DNA of 64,000 nucleotides from Legionella lansingensis (GTDB lineage Bacteria; Pseudomonadota; Gammaproteobacteria; Legionellales; Legionellaceae): NCBI RefSeq assembly GCF_900187355.1, contig NZ_LT906451.1, positions 682,501 to 746,500 of the forward strand, read 5' to 3'. Shown piece by piece: positions 55,950 to 64,000 of this stretch (position 1 is its first letter; each line of letters starts with the position of its first letter). The notes under the pieces were generated by a model. It saw only the letters and a program-made list of their open reading frames with translations, ran no database searches and was not told where the DNA came from. The position numbers and the translations under genes were made by a program.

Positions 55950-56387
55950 TTAAAACTGCAGGATAAACGTTACTGGTCCGTCATTACAAAGATGGACTTG
56001 CATGTTAGCGCCGAATTCTCCACTTGCCACATTAGTATATTTTTCTCGGGCTAATTTTAGTAATTGCTCAAATAACGCTTGACCTATTGAGGGTGGGGCT
56101 GCAGAAGAGAAACTAGGACGTAATCCTTTTTTTGTGTCTGCTACTAAAGTAAACTGTGGCACCAATAATAAACCGCCATTAATATCACGAATACTCAGGT
56201 TCATTTTGTCTTGTTTATCGCTAAAAATCCGATAATTCAAACACCTATCCAGCATGCGCGTGAGCGTTTCTTGGTTGTCTTTGGCTTCAAAACCACAAAG
56301 AATCAATAACCCTTGGGCAATGGCGCCGATGGTTTCATCCTTTACTTCAACATGAGCTTCGCGAACGCGTTGTAATACGGCTAACAT
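55950..56387 (-). CDS. dtd: D-aminoacyl-tRNA deacylase
   Basis: 145 residues. It has MLAVLQRVREAHVEV at the start, GLLLVPQFTLVADT, GLRPSFSSAAPPS (Ser-x-x-Ala active-site loop), and the Gly-cisPro motif in NDGPVTFIL. Hydrolyses D-Tyr and similar mischarged tRNAs. It overlaps the prolyl aminopeptidase gene by 7 bases, so the two are coupled. Confidence 0.94.
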   Translation of the reverse strand: MLAVLQRVREAHVEVKDETIGAIAQGLLILCGFEAKDNQETLTRMLDRCLNYRIFSDKQDKMNLSIRDINGGLLLVPQFTLVADTKKGLRPSFSSAAPPSIGQALFEQLLKLAREKYTNVASGEFGANMQVHLCNDGPVTFILQF

Positions 56388-57340
56388 ACATCTAAATCCT
56401 GACAGGCAATTTCTTTACTTGCAGTAACCAAGGCATCAATTATCCCAGCTTCTCGTTCTGAGTGAGCAGCATCGCGCACAATTCTTAGAGTAGAGGCAGG
56501 TAATGCTTGATGTAGATCCCAGGCACCAGCAAGAGGACAAATCATATCATAGCGGCCGTGAATAAGATATGTAGGCAAGTGCCTGATATGATTCACGTTT
56601 TTCATAACTTGATCGTCCGCAATGAAATAATGATTATTGATATAATGTGATTCCAGCGTTGCCAATGCCAAGGCAAAATGAGGAACGCTGTATTGATCAA
56701 TGACACTTAAATGCGGATGCAAACTGCTACAACGTGCTTGCCACAAAGCCCAGTGTTTGGCAGCAGCCATACGGGCTAATTCGTTGTTTCCTTGCAGACA
56801 ATCCGCATAATATTTAGTGATTTGCTTTTGTTCATCCGAAGGTACAATGCTGATAAAATCTTGCCAGTAATCGGGAAAAATCAGATTGGCCCCCGATTTA
56901 TAAAACCAATCGATATCTTTCTGTCGACCTAAAAAAATTTGATGTAATAACAAAGCGCCGACTTGCCGTGGGAACATTTGTGCATAAAGCAAGGCCAAGA
57001 GAGAACCCCAACCGCCTCCAAATAATACAAATCGAGTGATACCTAAATAATCACGAATCGCTTCAATATCATCAAGTAAATCTTGTGTGGTATTTTTTGC
57101 CAATTCCGCATGAGGCGTTGAGAGCCCACATCCGCGTTGGTCAAAAAGAATGATGCGATATACTTGTGGGTCAAAAAAACGACGTAAATAAGCATTGCCA
57201 CCGGCACCAGGCCCCGGATGTAAAACGATGACAGGTTTGCCTTTCGGGTTACCCGTTTCTTCAATATAAAGAACATGAGGCTTACTCACGGGCAACTCAT
57301 GGCGTTTATACGGTTTAATGGCAGGATAAAGGGAATGCAT
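56381..57340 (-). CDS. pip: Prolyl aminopeptidase
   Basis: From the ATG at 57340 (AAGG site) 319 residues, matching the S33 family length. It starts MHSLYPAIKPYKRHELPVS. Catalytic Ser in FGGGWGSLLALLYA, Asp in IHGRYDMICPL, His in DAAHSERE, with the oxyanion segment VLHPGPGAGG. Cleaves N-terminal proline from peptides in the cytosol. The upstream in-frame extension to 57505 crosses a repeat and is not family-like. Confidence 0.92.
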   Translation of the reverse strand: MHSLYPAIKPYKRHELPVSKPHVLYIEETGNPKGKPVIVLHPGPGAGGNAYLRRFFDPQVYRIILFDQRGCGLSTPHAELAKNTTQDLLDDIEAIRDYLGITRFVLFGGGWGSLLALLYAQMFPRQVGALLLHQIFLGRQKDIDWFYKSGANLIFPDYWQDFISIVPSDEQKQITKYYADCLQGNNELARMAAAKHWALWQARCSSLHPHLSVIDQYSVPHFALALATLESHYINNHYFIADDQVMKNVNHIRHLPTYLIHGRYDMICPLAGAWDLHQALPASTLRIVRDAAHSEREAGIIDALVTASKEIACQDLDVC

Positions 57341-57439
57341 GGCATGCCTTAAATTTTTTCTTACAATCTTATACTGCCAGTGAGTATATTGAAAGGATGC
57401 TTTGATTGATACCCGTACAAAAGATAGCGGGAAAAAATG

Positions 57440-57486
57440 CCTCTCTCCTTGGGAGAGGCCGACGCGCTTAGTGCGGCGGATGAGGG
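57440..57486. repeat. Type II short repeat (copy 2)
   Basis: CCTCTCTCC-TT-GGGAGAGG hairpin, then GACGCGCTTAGTGCGG and GGATGAGGG. Close copy of the block at 40159-40210; both lie at gene starts, in promoter regions of unrelated genes. Confidence 0.7.
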
Positions 57487-57611
57487 GAAAGCAACGTCCA
57501 ATCAACCCGGAAATGACGGCGATAAAGCTGGATGATGAGTAAATTTTTTGTCTTTAAGCACTAAATCTACGATAATGTACTATAGTTATCAGTTTACGGA
57601 TTTTTAAGGTA

Positions 57612-59783
57612 ATGACAGCGTTGCTTGCAGGATTAAATGAGAAACAACAAGAGGCGGTAACCGCACCTTTAGGCAATACTCTGGTTTTGGCGGGGGCGGG
57701 TAGCGGTAAGACGCGTGTGTTGGTCAGTCGTATTGCATGGCTTATTGAGAAAGAACATATCCCACCTCATTCTATCTTAGCTGTAACTTTTACCAATAAA
57801 GCGGCTGGTGAAATGAAAACCCGGCTAAATGCCATGCTTGATACACCTCTAATGGGCTTGTGGGTAGGAACGTTCCATAGCCTATGTCATCGTCTTTTAC
57901 GTCGTCACTATAAGGATGCTAACTTACCTGAGCAGTTTCATATTCTCGATAGTGAGGACCAAGCTAGAGTTCTCAAACGTGTTATGGTGGCTTTAAATCT
58001 TGATGAAGATCAGTGGCCAGTTAAGCAAGCACAGGCGTTTATTAATGGCAATAAGGATGAAGGTTTAAGGCCTGATCATGTTCATATTCTGCCCTATGGT
58101 CCAACGCGGACTTTAGTACAAATCTATAAAGCCTATGAACAGGCTTGTCAAATGGCTGGTGTCATTGATTTTGCAGAATTGTTATTGCGTACACATGAAT
58201 TATTGCGTGATAACCCTGATATTTTGGCTCATTATCGGCATCGTTTTCAGGCTATTTTGGTTGATGAATTTCAAGATACCAATACCATTCAATATGCCTG
58301 GATACGTTTGCTTGCTGGTGGTCAAGCTTCAGTTATGGCAGTAGGAGATGATGATCAATCCATTTACGGTTGGCGTGGAGCGAAAGTTGAAAATATTCAG
58401 CAGTTTCCTAGAGATTTTATCAATACTCAAATTGTGCGCTTGGAACAAAATTATCGCTCAACATCCACCATTCTTGATGCTGCTAATGCCTTAATAAATA
58501 ATAATCATTCGCGCATGGGCAAAAATTTGTGGACAGCAGGAGTCCCTGGCGAAAAAATTATGGTTTATACCGCATTTAATGAATTGGATGAGGCCCGTTT
58601 TATCAGTGAACGAATTGTGATGGAAATGAATAATGGTCGCAACGCTGATGATATTGCTGTCCTTTATCGCTCTAATGCTCAATCTCGTGTGATAGAAGAA
58701 TCTTTGTTACGAGCAGGGATAGCTTACCGGATTTACGGTGGCGTTCGTTTCTTTGAACGTGCAGAAATTAAAGACACGTTGGCATATTTGCGTTTGCTTG
58801 CTAATCCCTATGATGACACGGCTTTTGAACGTATCATTAATTTCCCTACCCGGGGAATTGGCGAAAAAACTTTGGAAGAATTGCGACAACTTGCCAAGAT
58901 CAATGAGGTTTCCTTATGGCAAGCTGCTAACACCGTTTTGCAAGCGCAGAGTTTACCCCAAAGAGCTGCTTCCTCATTGACTAAATTTATTGAGCTCATC
59001 GAAAAATTACAAAAGCAAATCGCGCACAAGGAATTGGATGAACAAATCAACATTGTCATTGAAGGCAGCGGCTTGTATGCACATTTTGCAAAAATTAAGG
59101 GAGAAAAAGCCGAATCTCGCCTAGACAACTTGCAAGAATTGATTAATGCAGCAAAGCAATTCCGCTACGAACAAGAGGTTGAAGAAGAGCTTCCTTTGCT
59201 TGTTGCCTTTCTTGCTCACGCTTCTTTAGAAGCTGGTGAGATGCAGGCCGAAGAACAGGAGCGGTCTGTGCATCTTATGACTTTGCATGCGGCAAAAGGA
59301 TTAGAGTTCCCTCTTGTGTTTTTAGTTGGTATGGAAGAAGGGGTTTTTCCCAGTAAGCAAAGCCTTGAGGAACCTGGTCGTTTAGAAGAAGAACGTAGAC
59401 TCTGCTATGTCGGTATGACACGGGCAATGGAAAAGCTGATTTTGTCTTATGCTGAAGTTCGCCGCCAATACGGGCGTGAGGAATACCATCGTCGCTCTCG
59501 TTTTGTCCGTGAATTACCAGAAGCGTTGCTGGAAGAAGTACGAGTTAAATCGCGCTTGCAAACCCCCTTGTCTGCTAAAAATATATCCACAACTGCAGCA
59601 CAAGAGGCTGGGTTAAAACTGGGACAAAATGTAAGTCATGCTAAGTTTGGTCAAGGTGTATTACTGGCTGTTGAGGGAAGTGGTGCTCATACGCGCGTGC
59701 AAGTTAGATTTGCTGAGCACGGTGCCAAATGGTTAGTCTTGGCTTATGCGAATTTGACTCTTGAGGATTATGCAGCTTTTTGA
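57612..59783 (+). CDS. uvrD: DNA helicase II UvrD
   Basis: 723 residues, same size as E. coli UvrD. SF1A helicase motifs in order: LAGAGSGKTRVL, AVTFTNKAAGEM, LVDEFQDTN, VGDDDQSIYGWRGA, LEQNYRS, MTLHAAKGLEFPLVFLVGMEEG, and EERRLCYVGMTRA. It unwinds 3'-tailed DNA for nucleotide-excision and mismatch repair. The C-terminal VSHAKFGQGVLL tudor-like tail that binds RNA polymerase is present. Followed by a palindrome terminator. Confidence 0.95.
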   Translation: MTALLAGLNEKQQEAVTAPLGNTLVLAGAGSGKTRVLVSRIAWLIEKEHIPPHSILAVTFTNKAAGEMKTRLNAMLDTPLMGLWVGTFHSLCHRLLRRHYKDANLPEQFHILDSEDQARVLKRVMVALNLDEDQWPVKQAQAFINGNKDEGLRPDHVHILPYGPTRTLVQIYKAYEQACQMAGVIDFAELLLRTHELLRDNPDILAHYRHRFQAILVDEFQDTNTIQYAWIRLLAGGQASVMAVGDDDQSIYGWRGAKVENIQQFPRDFINTQIVRLEQNYRSTSTILDAANALINNNHSRMGKNLWTAGVPGEKIMVYTAFNELDEARFISERIVMEMNNGRNADDIAVLYRSNAQSRVIEESLLRAGIAYRIYGGVRFFERAEIKDTLAYLRLLANPYDDTAFERIINFPTRGIGEKTLEELRQLAKINEVSLWQAANTVLQAQSLPQRAASSLTKFIELIEKLQKQIAHKELDEQINIVIEGSGLYAHFAKIKGEKAESRLDNLQELINAAKQFRYEQEVEEELPLLVAFLAHASLEAGEMQAEEQERSVHLMTLHAAKGLEFPLVFLVGMEEGVFPSKQSLEEPGRLEEERRLCYVGMTRAMEKLILSYAEVRRQYGREEYHRRSRFVRELPEALLEEVRVKSRLQTPLSAKNISTTAAQEAGLKLGQNVSHAKFGQGVLLAVEGSGAHTRVQVRFAEHGAKWLVLAYANLTLEDYAAF

Positions 59784-59811
59784 GGATTGCTTACTATACT
59801 CGATCGAACGT

Positions 59812-59842
59812 CGAATTACCGTGGCTTGACCACGGTAATTCG
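59812..59842. terminator. 13-bp palindrome ending uvrD
   Basis: CGAATTACCGTGG-CTTGA-CCACGGTAATTCG then GTTTTTTG, 28 bases after the uvrD stop. It has the shape of an intrinsic terminator and is also a member of the REP-like family (inverse of 55890-55920). Confidence 0.8.
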
Positions 59843-59986
59843 GTTTTTTGATTTGTCAAATTAAAAAACTTAAAGATCGAGTAATAAATGTTGAATTTAA
59901 CTTAAGCTGGTGCTACGTTTCTGTTGGCGAAAAATCTCATCAATGTTTCGCTTAATTTGCTAGTTAATTTAAACAAGGGGAAGGGT

Positions 59987-60778
59987 GTGAAATTTACAAG
60001 TTTACTAACTGCTGGTTTCCTGGCAACAGCCATGGCATCACCATTCGCTATGGCAGCAGATCCATCTAATACGATGACACCAGCACAAAAGCAAGAAATA
60101 GAAAAAATCATTCATGATTATTTAGTCAGTCATCCTGAAGTTCTGTTAGAAGCTTCACAAGCGCTCCAACAAAAACAACAGCAAGAAATGCAGCAAATGG
60201 CACAAGCAGCCATCAAAGAAAATGCCAATCAATTACTAAATGATAATTTAACCGTTGTTGGCAATCCAAAGGGCAATGTGACGTTAGTTGAATTTTTTGA
60301 TTACCAGTGCATCCATTGCAAAAAGATGGCTCCTGTGATTAGTGAGTTAATCAAAAAAGACAATAATCTAAGAGTAGTCTACAAAGAGTTCCCGATATTT
60401 GGTAAAAGTTCCGATACGGCTTCTCGAGTGGCATTGGCTGCAGCCATGCAAGGAAAATATCAGGCAATGCATGATGCTCTGATCAAACAAGACAAGCGTT
60501 TGAATGATGAAATTGTTATGGATACCGCTAAAGCGCTTGGTTTGAATATGACGAAATTGAAAGCCGACATGGAAAGCAAAACAGTGACAGATGCTTTAGA
60601 TGCTAATCGTCAGCTCGCTGAAAAGCTGCATTTAATGGGTACGCCTGCGCTTATCGTTGCAGCAACACCGGGTGGTGGCCAATTGAAAGAAAGCAGCACG
60701 CCAGCCTTTATTCCCGGTGCAGCCAGCGAAGAATCTTTACAGGAACTTATTAAAAAGGCAGCAAGTAATAACGGTTAG
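59987..60778 (+). CDS. dsbA2: DsbA2/Com1-type thiol oxidoreductase
   Basis: I take a GTG start at 59987 (AAGGGG six bases before) since it begins a clean signal peptide (KFTSLLTAGFLATAMASPFAMA then AD), giving 263 residues. A TTG at 59924 would add a charged leader. Mature protein: helical dimerisation stretch with Gln-rich QQKQQQEMQQ, thioredoxin fold with active site CIHC in FFDYQCIHCKKM, and cis-Pro in LMGTPAL. It resembles Coxiella Com1 and Legionella DsbA2, which oxidise and isomerise disulfides in the periplasm and are needed for Dot/Icm assembly. Confidence 0.9.
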   Translation: MKFTSLLTAGFLATAMASPFAMAADPSNTMTPAQKQEIEKIIHDYLVSHPEVLLEASQALQQKQQQEMQQMAQAAIKENANQLLNDNLTVVGNPKGNVTLVEFFDYQCIHCKKMAPVISELIKKDNNLRVVYKEFPIFGKSSDTASRVALAAAMQGKYQAMHDALIKQDKRLNDEIVMDTAKALGLNMTKLKADMESKTVTDALDANRQLAEKLHLMGTPALIVAATPGGGQLKESSTPAFIPGAASEESLQELIKKAASNNG

Positions 60779-60860
60779 TGCCTAAGAAATGTCGTCTTGA
60801 GCGAAGCGAAGGATCTCCTGAATCTTGCGGAGCTCTCTCTATGGGTGATTGAAAGTAGGT

Positions 60861-60938
60861 CGACGTTCCGCGGCTTGACCGCGGAATCCAGCGATGCTGA
60901 TAGATTCCTGGATCCCGCGGTCAAGCCGCGGGAAGTCG
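60861..60938. repeat. Paired REP-like palindromes
   Basis: TTCCGCGG-CTTGA-CCGCGGAA (60866-60886) and CCCGCGG-TCAAG-CCGCGGG (60914-60932) with inverted outer ends (CGAC and GTCGG). Same composite design as 5666-5741, with the same CTTGA loop. Flanked by GTCTTGAGCGAAGCGAAGGA (60793) and CATTCGAGATGAC (60981), a second layer of inverted-like elements. Confidence 0.8.
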
Positions 60939-61046
60939 GCCTAAGAATTAACCTACGCTTTCAATTGCACTCCCTCACTCCATTCGAGATGACAACCTCT
61001 TTGTAAGAGTGTTACCATCTGCCATCTAGTTGTATCGAGACATAAA

Positions 61047-61952
61047 ATGACAAAGCCTAGCACATTTCAAGATATCATTTTAACATTACAGCGATTTTGG
61101 GCTGATCAAGGCTGCGTGATGTTGCAACCGCTAGATATGGAGGTGGGTGCAGGTACATTCCATCCGGCTACTTTTTTACGCGCGATAGGTCCAGAGTCTT
61201 GGTCAGCAGCTTACGTGCAACCTTCTCGCCGTCCTGCTGATGGCCGTTATGGTGAAAATCCGAATCGTGTTCAGCATTATTATCAATTTCAAGTTGTTTT
61301 AAAGCCATCTCCCCTGGATATTCAAGAAAAATATCTCGACTCATTGCGTGCTTTAGGCGTAGATCCCCTTGCTGATGATATCCGTTTTGTTGAAGATAAC
61401 TGGGAATCACCCACCTTGGGTGCCTGGGGGTTGGGTTGGGAAGTGTGGCAAAATGGCATGGAAATTTCACAATTTACCTATTTTCAACAGGTCGGTGGTT
61501 TAGTTTGCAAGCCGGTCACAGGTGAATTGACCTATGGTCTTGAGCGTATCGCCATGTTTGTACTTGGTGTTGATAATCTGTTTGACCTTCCTTGGAGTAA
61601 AACTGCTTTTGGCATCGTAACGTATGGTGATGTGTTCCATCAAAATGAAGTGGAAATGTCTGCTTACAATTTTGAGCACGCGAATGTCGATGCCTTATTT
61701 AAACAGTTTGACTACTATGAGGCAGAAGCCCAGAAACTGATTGCTTTGAATCTTCCTTTGCCTGCTTATGAAATGGTGATGAAAGCGTCTCATACGTTTA
61801 ACTTGTTGGACGCTAGACGAGCCGTTTCCGTAACTGAGCGTCAAAGATATATCTTACGAGTACGTCATTTATCAAGAGCGGTGGCGCAGGCTTATTATGA
61901 TGCGCGCGAGGCACTAGGTTTTCCCATGCAAAAGGTGTGTAATGACCAATGA
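61047..61952 (+). CDS. glyQ: Glycyl-tRNA synthetase alpha subunit
   Basis: 301 residues. Starts with [63 protein letters not shown], and [10 protein letters not shown], the class II core of the bacterial alpha2beta2 enzyme. Forms glycyl-adenylate and charges tRNA-Gly with GlyS. Its stop lies 11 bases inside the glyS gene. Confidence 0.97.
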   Translation: MTKPSTFQDIILTLQRFWADQGCVMLQPLDMEVGAGTFHPATFLRAIGPESWSAAYVQPSRRPADGRYGENPNRVQHYYQFQVVLKPSPLDIQEKYLDSLRALGVDPLADDIRFVEDNWESPTLGAWGLGWEVWQNGMEISQFTYFQQVGGLVCKPVTGELTYGLERIAMFVLGVDNLFDLPWSKTAFGIVTYGDVFHQNEVEMSAYNFEHANVDALFKQFDYYEAEAQKLIALNLPLPAYEMVMKASHTFNLLDARRAVSVTERQRYILRVRHLSRAVAQAYYDAREALGFPMQKVCNDQ

Positions 61953-64000
61953 TTTTCTTTTTGAATTAGGCTGTGAAGAGCTACCTTCCGGTTCTGTTTG
62001 GCCTTTAACAGAAGCATTAACTGCTAATCTTTTATCTGCCCTGGATAAGGCTCAAATCCGTTATGGGCAAGTAAAATCTTTTGCAACACCAAGACGATTG
62101 GCTGTTTTAATCGTTGATCTTGCCGAAGAACAGCCAAGTCAAATAATAAGTAAACGGGGTCCTGCCTTAGCGGCAGCTTATGATGCTAATGGTCAGCCAA
62201 CTCCTGCTTTGTTGGGTTTTGCAAAATCATGTGGCGTTGATGTCGCGTCCCTTTCTACCTGTAAAACTGATAAAGGCGAATGGGTTACTTATGAAACTCG
62301 GGTTCAGGGAGCTAAAACAAAAGAATTAATGCCTACTCTGATTCAGGAAACATTGCTGAAGCTACCCATTGCAAAACCCATGCGCTGGGGAGAGGGAGAT
62401 GATGAGTTTGCTCGTCCAATACATTGGGCAGTCATGTTGCTTGCTGATCAAGTCATTCCTGCACAAATTATGGGTATTCAGACAGGACGATTTAGTTCTG
62501 GTCATCGCTTTCATCATCAACAGCCGGTAGAAATCACAAAACCCCAAACGTATGAATCGTTGTTGCGGGATGCTTTTGTTATTGCTGATTTTGCCGCCCG
62601 TCGTAAATTGATCGTTGAACAGGTCAAGCAAATTGCCAATCAACATGATGCTCAAGTCGTTATGCCAGAAGATTTACTTGACGAAGTAACCTCCATTGTC
62701 GAGTGGCCACAGGCACTGATTGCGAATTTTGAAAAAGAATTTTTACAAGTACCCGCGGAGGCTTTGATTGCTTCGATGCAAACACATCAAAAATGTTTCG
62801 CTTTACAAGACAAATCAGGTAATTTACTGCCTCATTTTATTACGGTTGCTAATATATGCAGCTCAAATCCACAACAAGTCGTGTTGGGGAATGAGAAGGT
62901 GATGCGTGCCCGTTTAAGCGACGCAGCTTTCTTCTTCCATCAAGATAAGAAGCAGCCCTTAAGTCATCATCTTGCTGCCACGGAAAAGGCAATCTTTCAG
63001 GCCAAACTTGGTACCTTACGCGCTAAGGCTGAACGCGTCAAAGCGCTAATGAAAAAGTTAAGCGTGCCTCTTAACCTCTCTGAAGAAAAAGCAATCCGCG
63101 CTGCCGAATTGTCTAAATGTGACCTGATGACAGGGATGGTCGGAGAGTTTCCTGAACTACAAGGTGTAATGGGATATTATTATGCTCGACATGACGGCGA
63201 AGCTCTAGATGTTGCCACTGCATTGAAAGAGCAGTATATGCCGCGCTTTGCTGCAGATGAATTACCATCTTCTCCACTAGGTCTTGCTCTTTCCTTGGCG
63301 GACAGACTTGATACGTTGGTGGGTATCTTTGCCATCGGTCAAAAGCCATCAGGTGATAAAGATCCGTTTAAATTAAGACGACATGCTTTAGCTGTAGCGC
63401 GTTTACTGATTGCAACGTCTGCCAAATTAGAATTATCCACATTGATCATGAAGACACTTCAGATTTATGGCGAGCAGTTACCAGCAAATAATGATGCTGT
63501 TCATGAGTTAAAACCATTTATTCTCGAACGCCTGCAGTCTCATTATCATGGTCAAGGGTATAGCATCGATTTATTCCATGCTGTTCGTGGTCGACAAGAT
63601 GATTGGTTTTATGATTTTGACAAACGCATCCAAGCGCTGGGAGAATTTACAACATTACCTGAAGCCAATATTCTGGCTGCGGCCTGTAAACGCGTGAATA
63701 ATATATTACAACAAGCACAGGCAGCAGAGCACCTTGCTAGGGAAGATATCAATGAGAATTTATTAGAGGAGGGTGCGGAAAAAGCCTTATTTGCCCACCT
63801 TCATAGCATGGAGCAAGTACTTAAGCCTCTTTATGAAGCTGCTGATTATAAGACCATTCTTACTCAGCTTGCTAGTTTGCGAGAACCTGTGGATGCTTTT
63901 TTTGAGCATGTGATGGTGATGGTTGAAGAGGAGGCCGTCAGAAAGAATCGCCTGCAACTTCTATCGCGGTTGCAAGGTTTGTTGCAAGGAGTTGCTGACA
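61942..64000 (+). CDS. glyS: Glycyl-tRNA synthetase beta subunit, 3' end cut by window
   Basis: Open from an ATG at 61942 to the window end (686 codons, no stop). The start [50 protein letters not shown], and [11 protein letters not shown] are diagnostic of GlyS. The family is about 690 residues, so only a few are missing. It overlaps glyQ by 11 bases, so the two subunits are translationally coupled. The beta subunit binds tRNA-Gly. Confidence 0.96.
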   Translation, partial: MTNDFLFELGCEELPSGSVWPLTEALTANLLSALDKAQIRYGQVKSFATPRRLAVLIVDLAEEQPSQIISKRGPALAAAYDANGQPTPALLGFAKSCGVDVASLSTCKTDKGEWVTYETRVQGAKTKELMPTLIQETLLKLPIAKPMRWGEGDDEFARPIHWAVMLLADQVIPAQIMGIQTGRFSSGHRFHHQQPVEITKPQTYESLLRDAFVIADFAARRKLIVEQVKQIANQHDAQVVMPEDLLDEVTSIVEWPQALIANFEKEFLQVPAEALIASMQTHQKCFALQDKSGNLLPHFITVANICSSNPQQVVLGNEKVMRARLSDAAFFFHQDKKQPLSHHLAATEKAIFQAKLGTLRAKAERVKALMKKLSVPLNLSEEKAIRAAELSKCDLMTGMVGEFPELQGVMGYYYARHDGEALDVATALKEQYMPRFAADELPSSPLGLALSLADRLDTLVGIFAIGQKPSGDKDPFKLRRHALAVARLLIATSAKLELSTLIMKTLQIYGEQLPANNDAVHELKPFILERLQSHYHGQGYSIDLFHAVRGRQDDWFYDFDKRIQALGEFTTLPEANILAAACKRVNNILQQAQAAEHLAREDINENLLEEGAEKALFAHLHSMEQVLKPLYEAADYKTILTQLASLREPVDAFFEHVMVMVEEEAVRKNRLQLLSRLQGLLQGVAD

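Noticed and set aside
57341-57505. N-terminal extension of prolyl aminopeptidase
   Set aside because: It runs through the type II repeat, is not conserved in the family and lacks a ribosome site at its ATG.
1-64000. CRISPR array, rRNA, tRNA or prophage
   Set aside because: No regularly spaced direct repeats, no cloverleaf-like or rRNA stretches, and no phage structural genes were seen.

Overview
The window looks like a chromosome segment of a Legionella species or a close relative. The evidence is: AT-rich DNA; a Com1/DsbA2-type oxidoreductase; an omptin; an exported protein built from three IcmL/DotI-like domains; a DUF2608-type HAD protein; and several long orphan proteins with eukaryote-like motifs, the usual look of Dot/Icm effector candidates. 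I saw no rRNA, tRNA or CRISPR array. The species cannot be fixed from sequence alone.

Layout. 1-261: end of an integrase-type insertion sequence. 357-7078: an orphan membrane protein, a BenE-type transporter, a YbaK deacylase and two orphan effector-like genes. 7178-13605: a 2OG-Fe(II) oxygenase, a HAD protein and a 1410-residue multidomain protein with an HtrA/DEG9-like serine protease, PDZ regions, nuclear-localisation-like clusters and a predicted CE-clan cysteine protease. The HAD protein and the giant protein share a gap-free C-terminal tail. 14041-31961: an accessory, resistance-like region with two ABC exporters, an AadA-like nucleotidyltransferase, a GrpB-GNAT fusion, an APH-like kinase, several GNATs, an amino-acid permease and many gene remnants (cupin, GIY-YIG nuclease, ABC-F, and a decayed ABC/nucleotidyltransferase duplication). 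32242-39914: a frameshifted orphan gene, a secreted PNPOx-like protein, the triple IcmL-like protein, a VIT1/CCC1 transporter, an IS4-type element inserted in a terminator, and orphan genes. 40246-46186: a complete tripartite RND efflux operon. 46445-48007: a coiled-coil membrane protein ending in a viral-late-domain-like peptide. 48131-52777: a four-gene gamma-glutamylation operon, probably for an amino alcohol. 52984-64000: largely core genes (acyl-CoA ligase, trmL, mlaA, dtd, prolyl aminopeptidase, uvrD, dsbA2/com1, glyQ and glyS, the last cut by the window end).

Palindromic REP-like elements lie in many intergenic spaces (5666, 19628, 19986, 32062, 55890, 59812, 60861), and a second short family occurs at 40159 and 57440. 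One REP-type pair flanks a decayed GIY-YIG gene. The most notable points are the multi-protease giant protein and its shared tail with the neighbouring HAD protein, the overlapping PSAP/PPxY late-domain-like C terminus, the triple IcmL-like protein, the amino-alcohol operon, and the readable history of duplication and decay around 15.4-17.0 kb.
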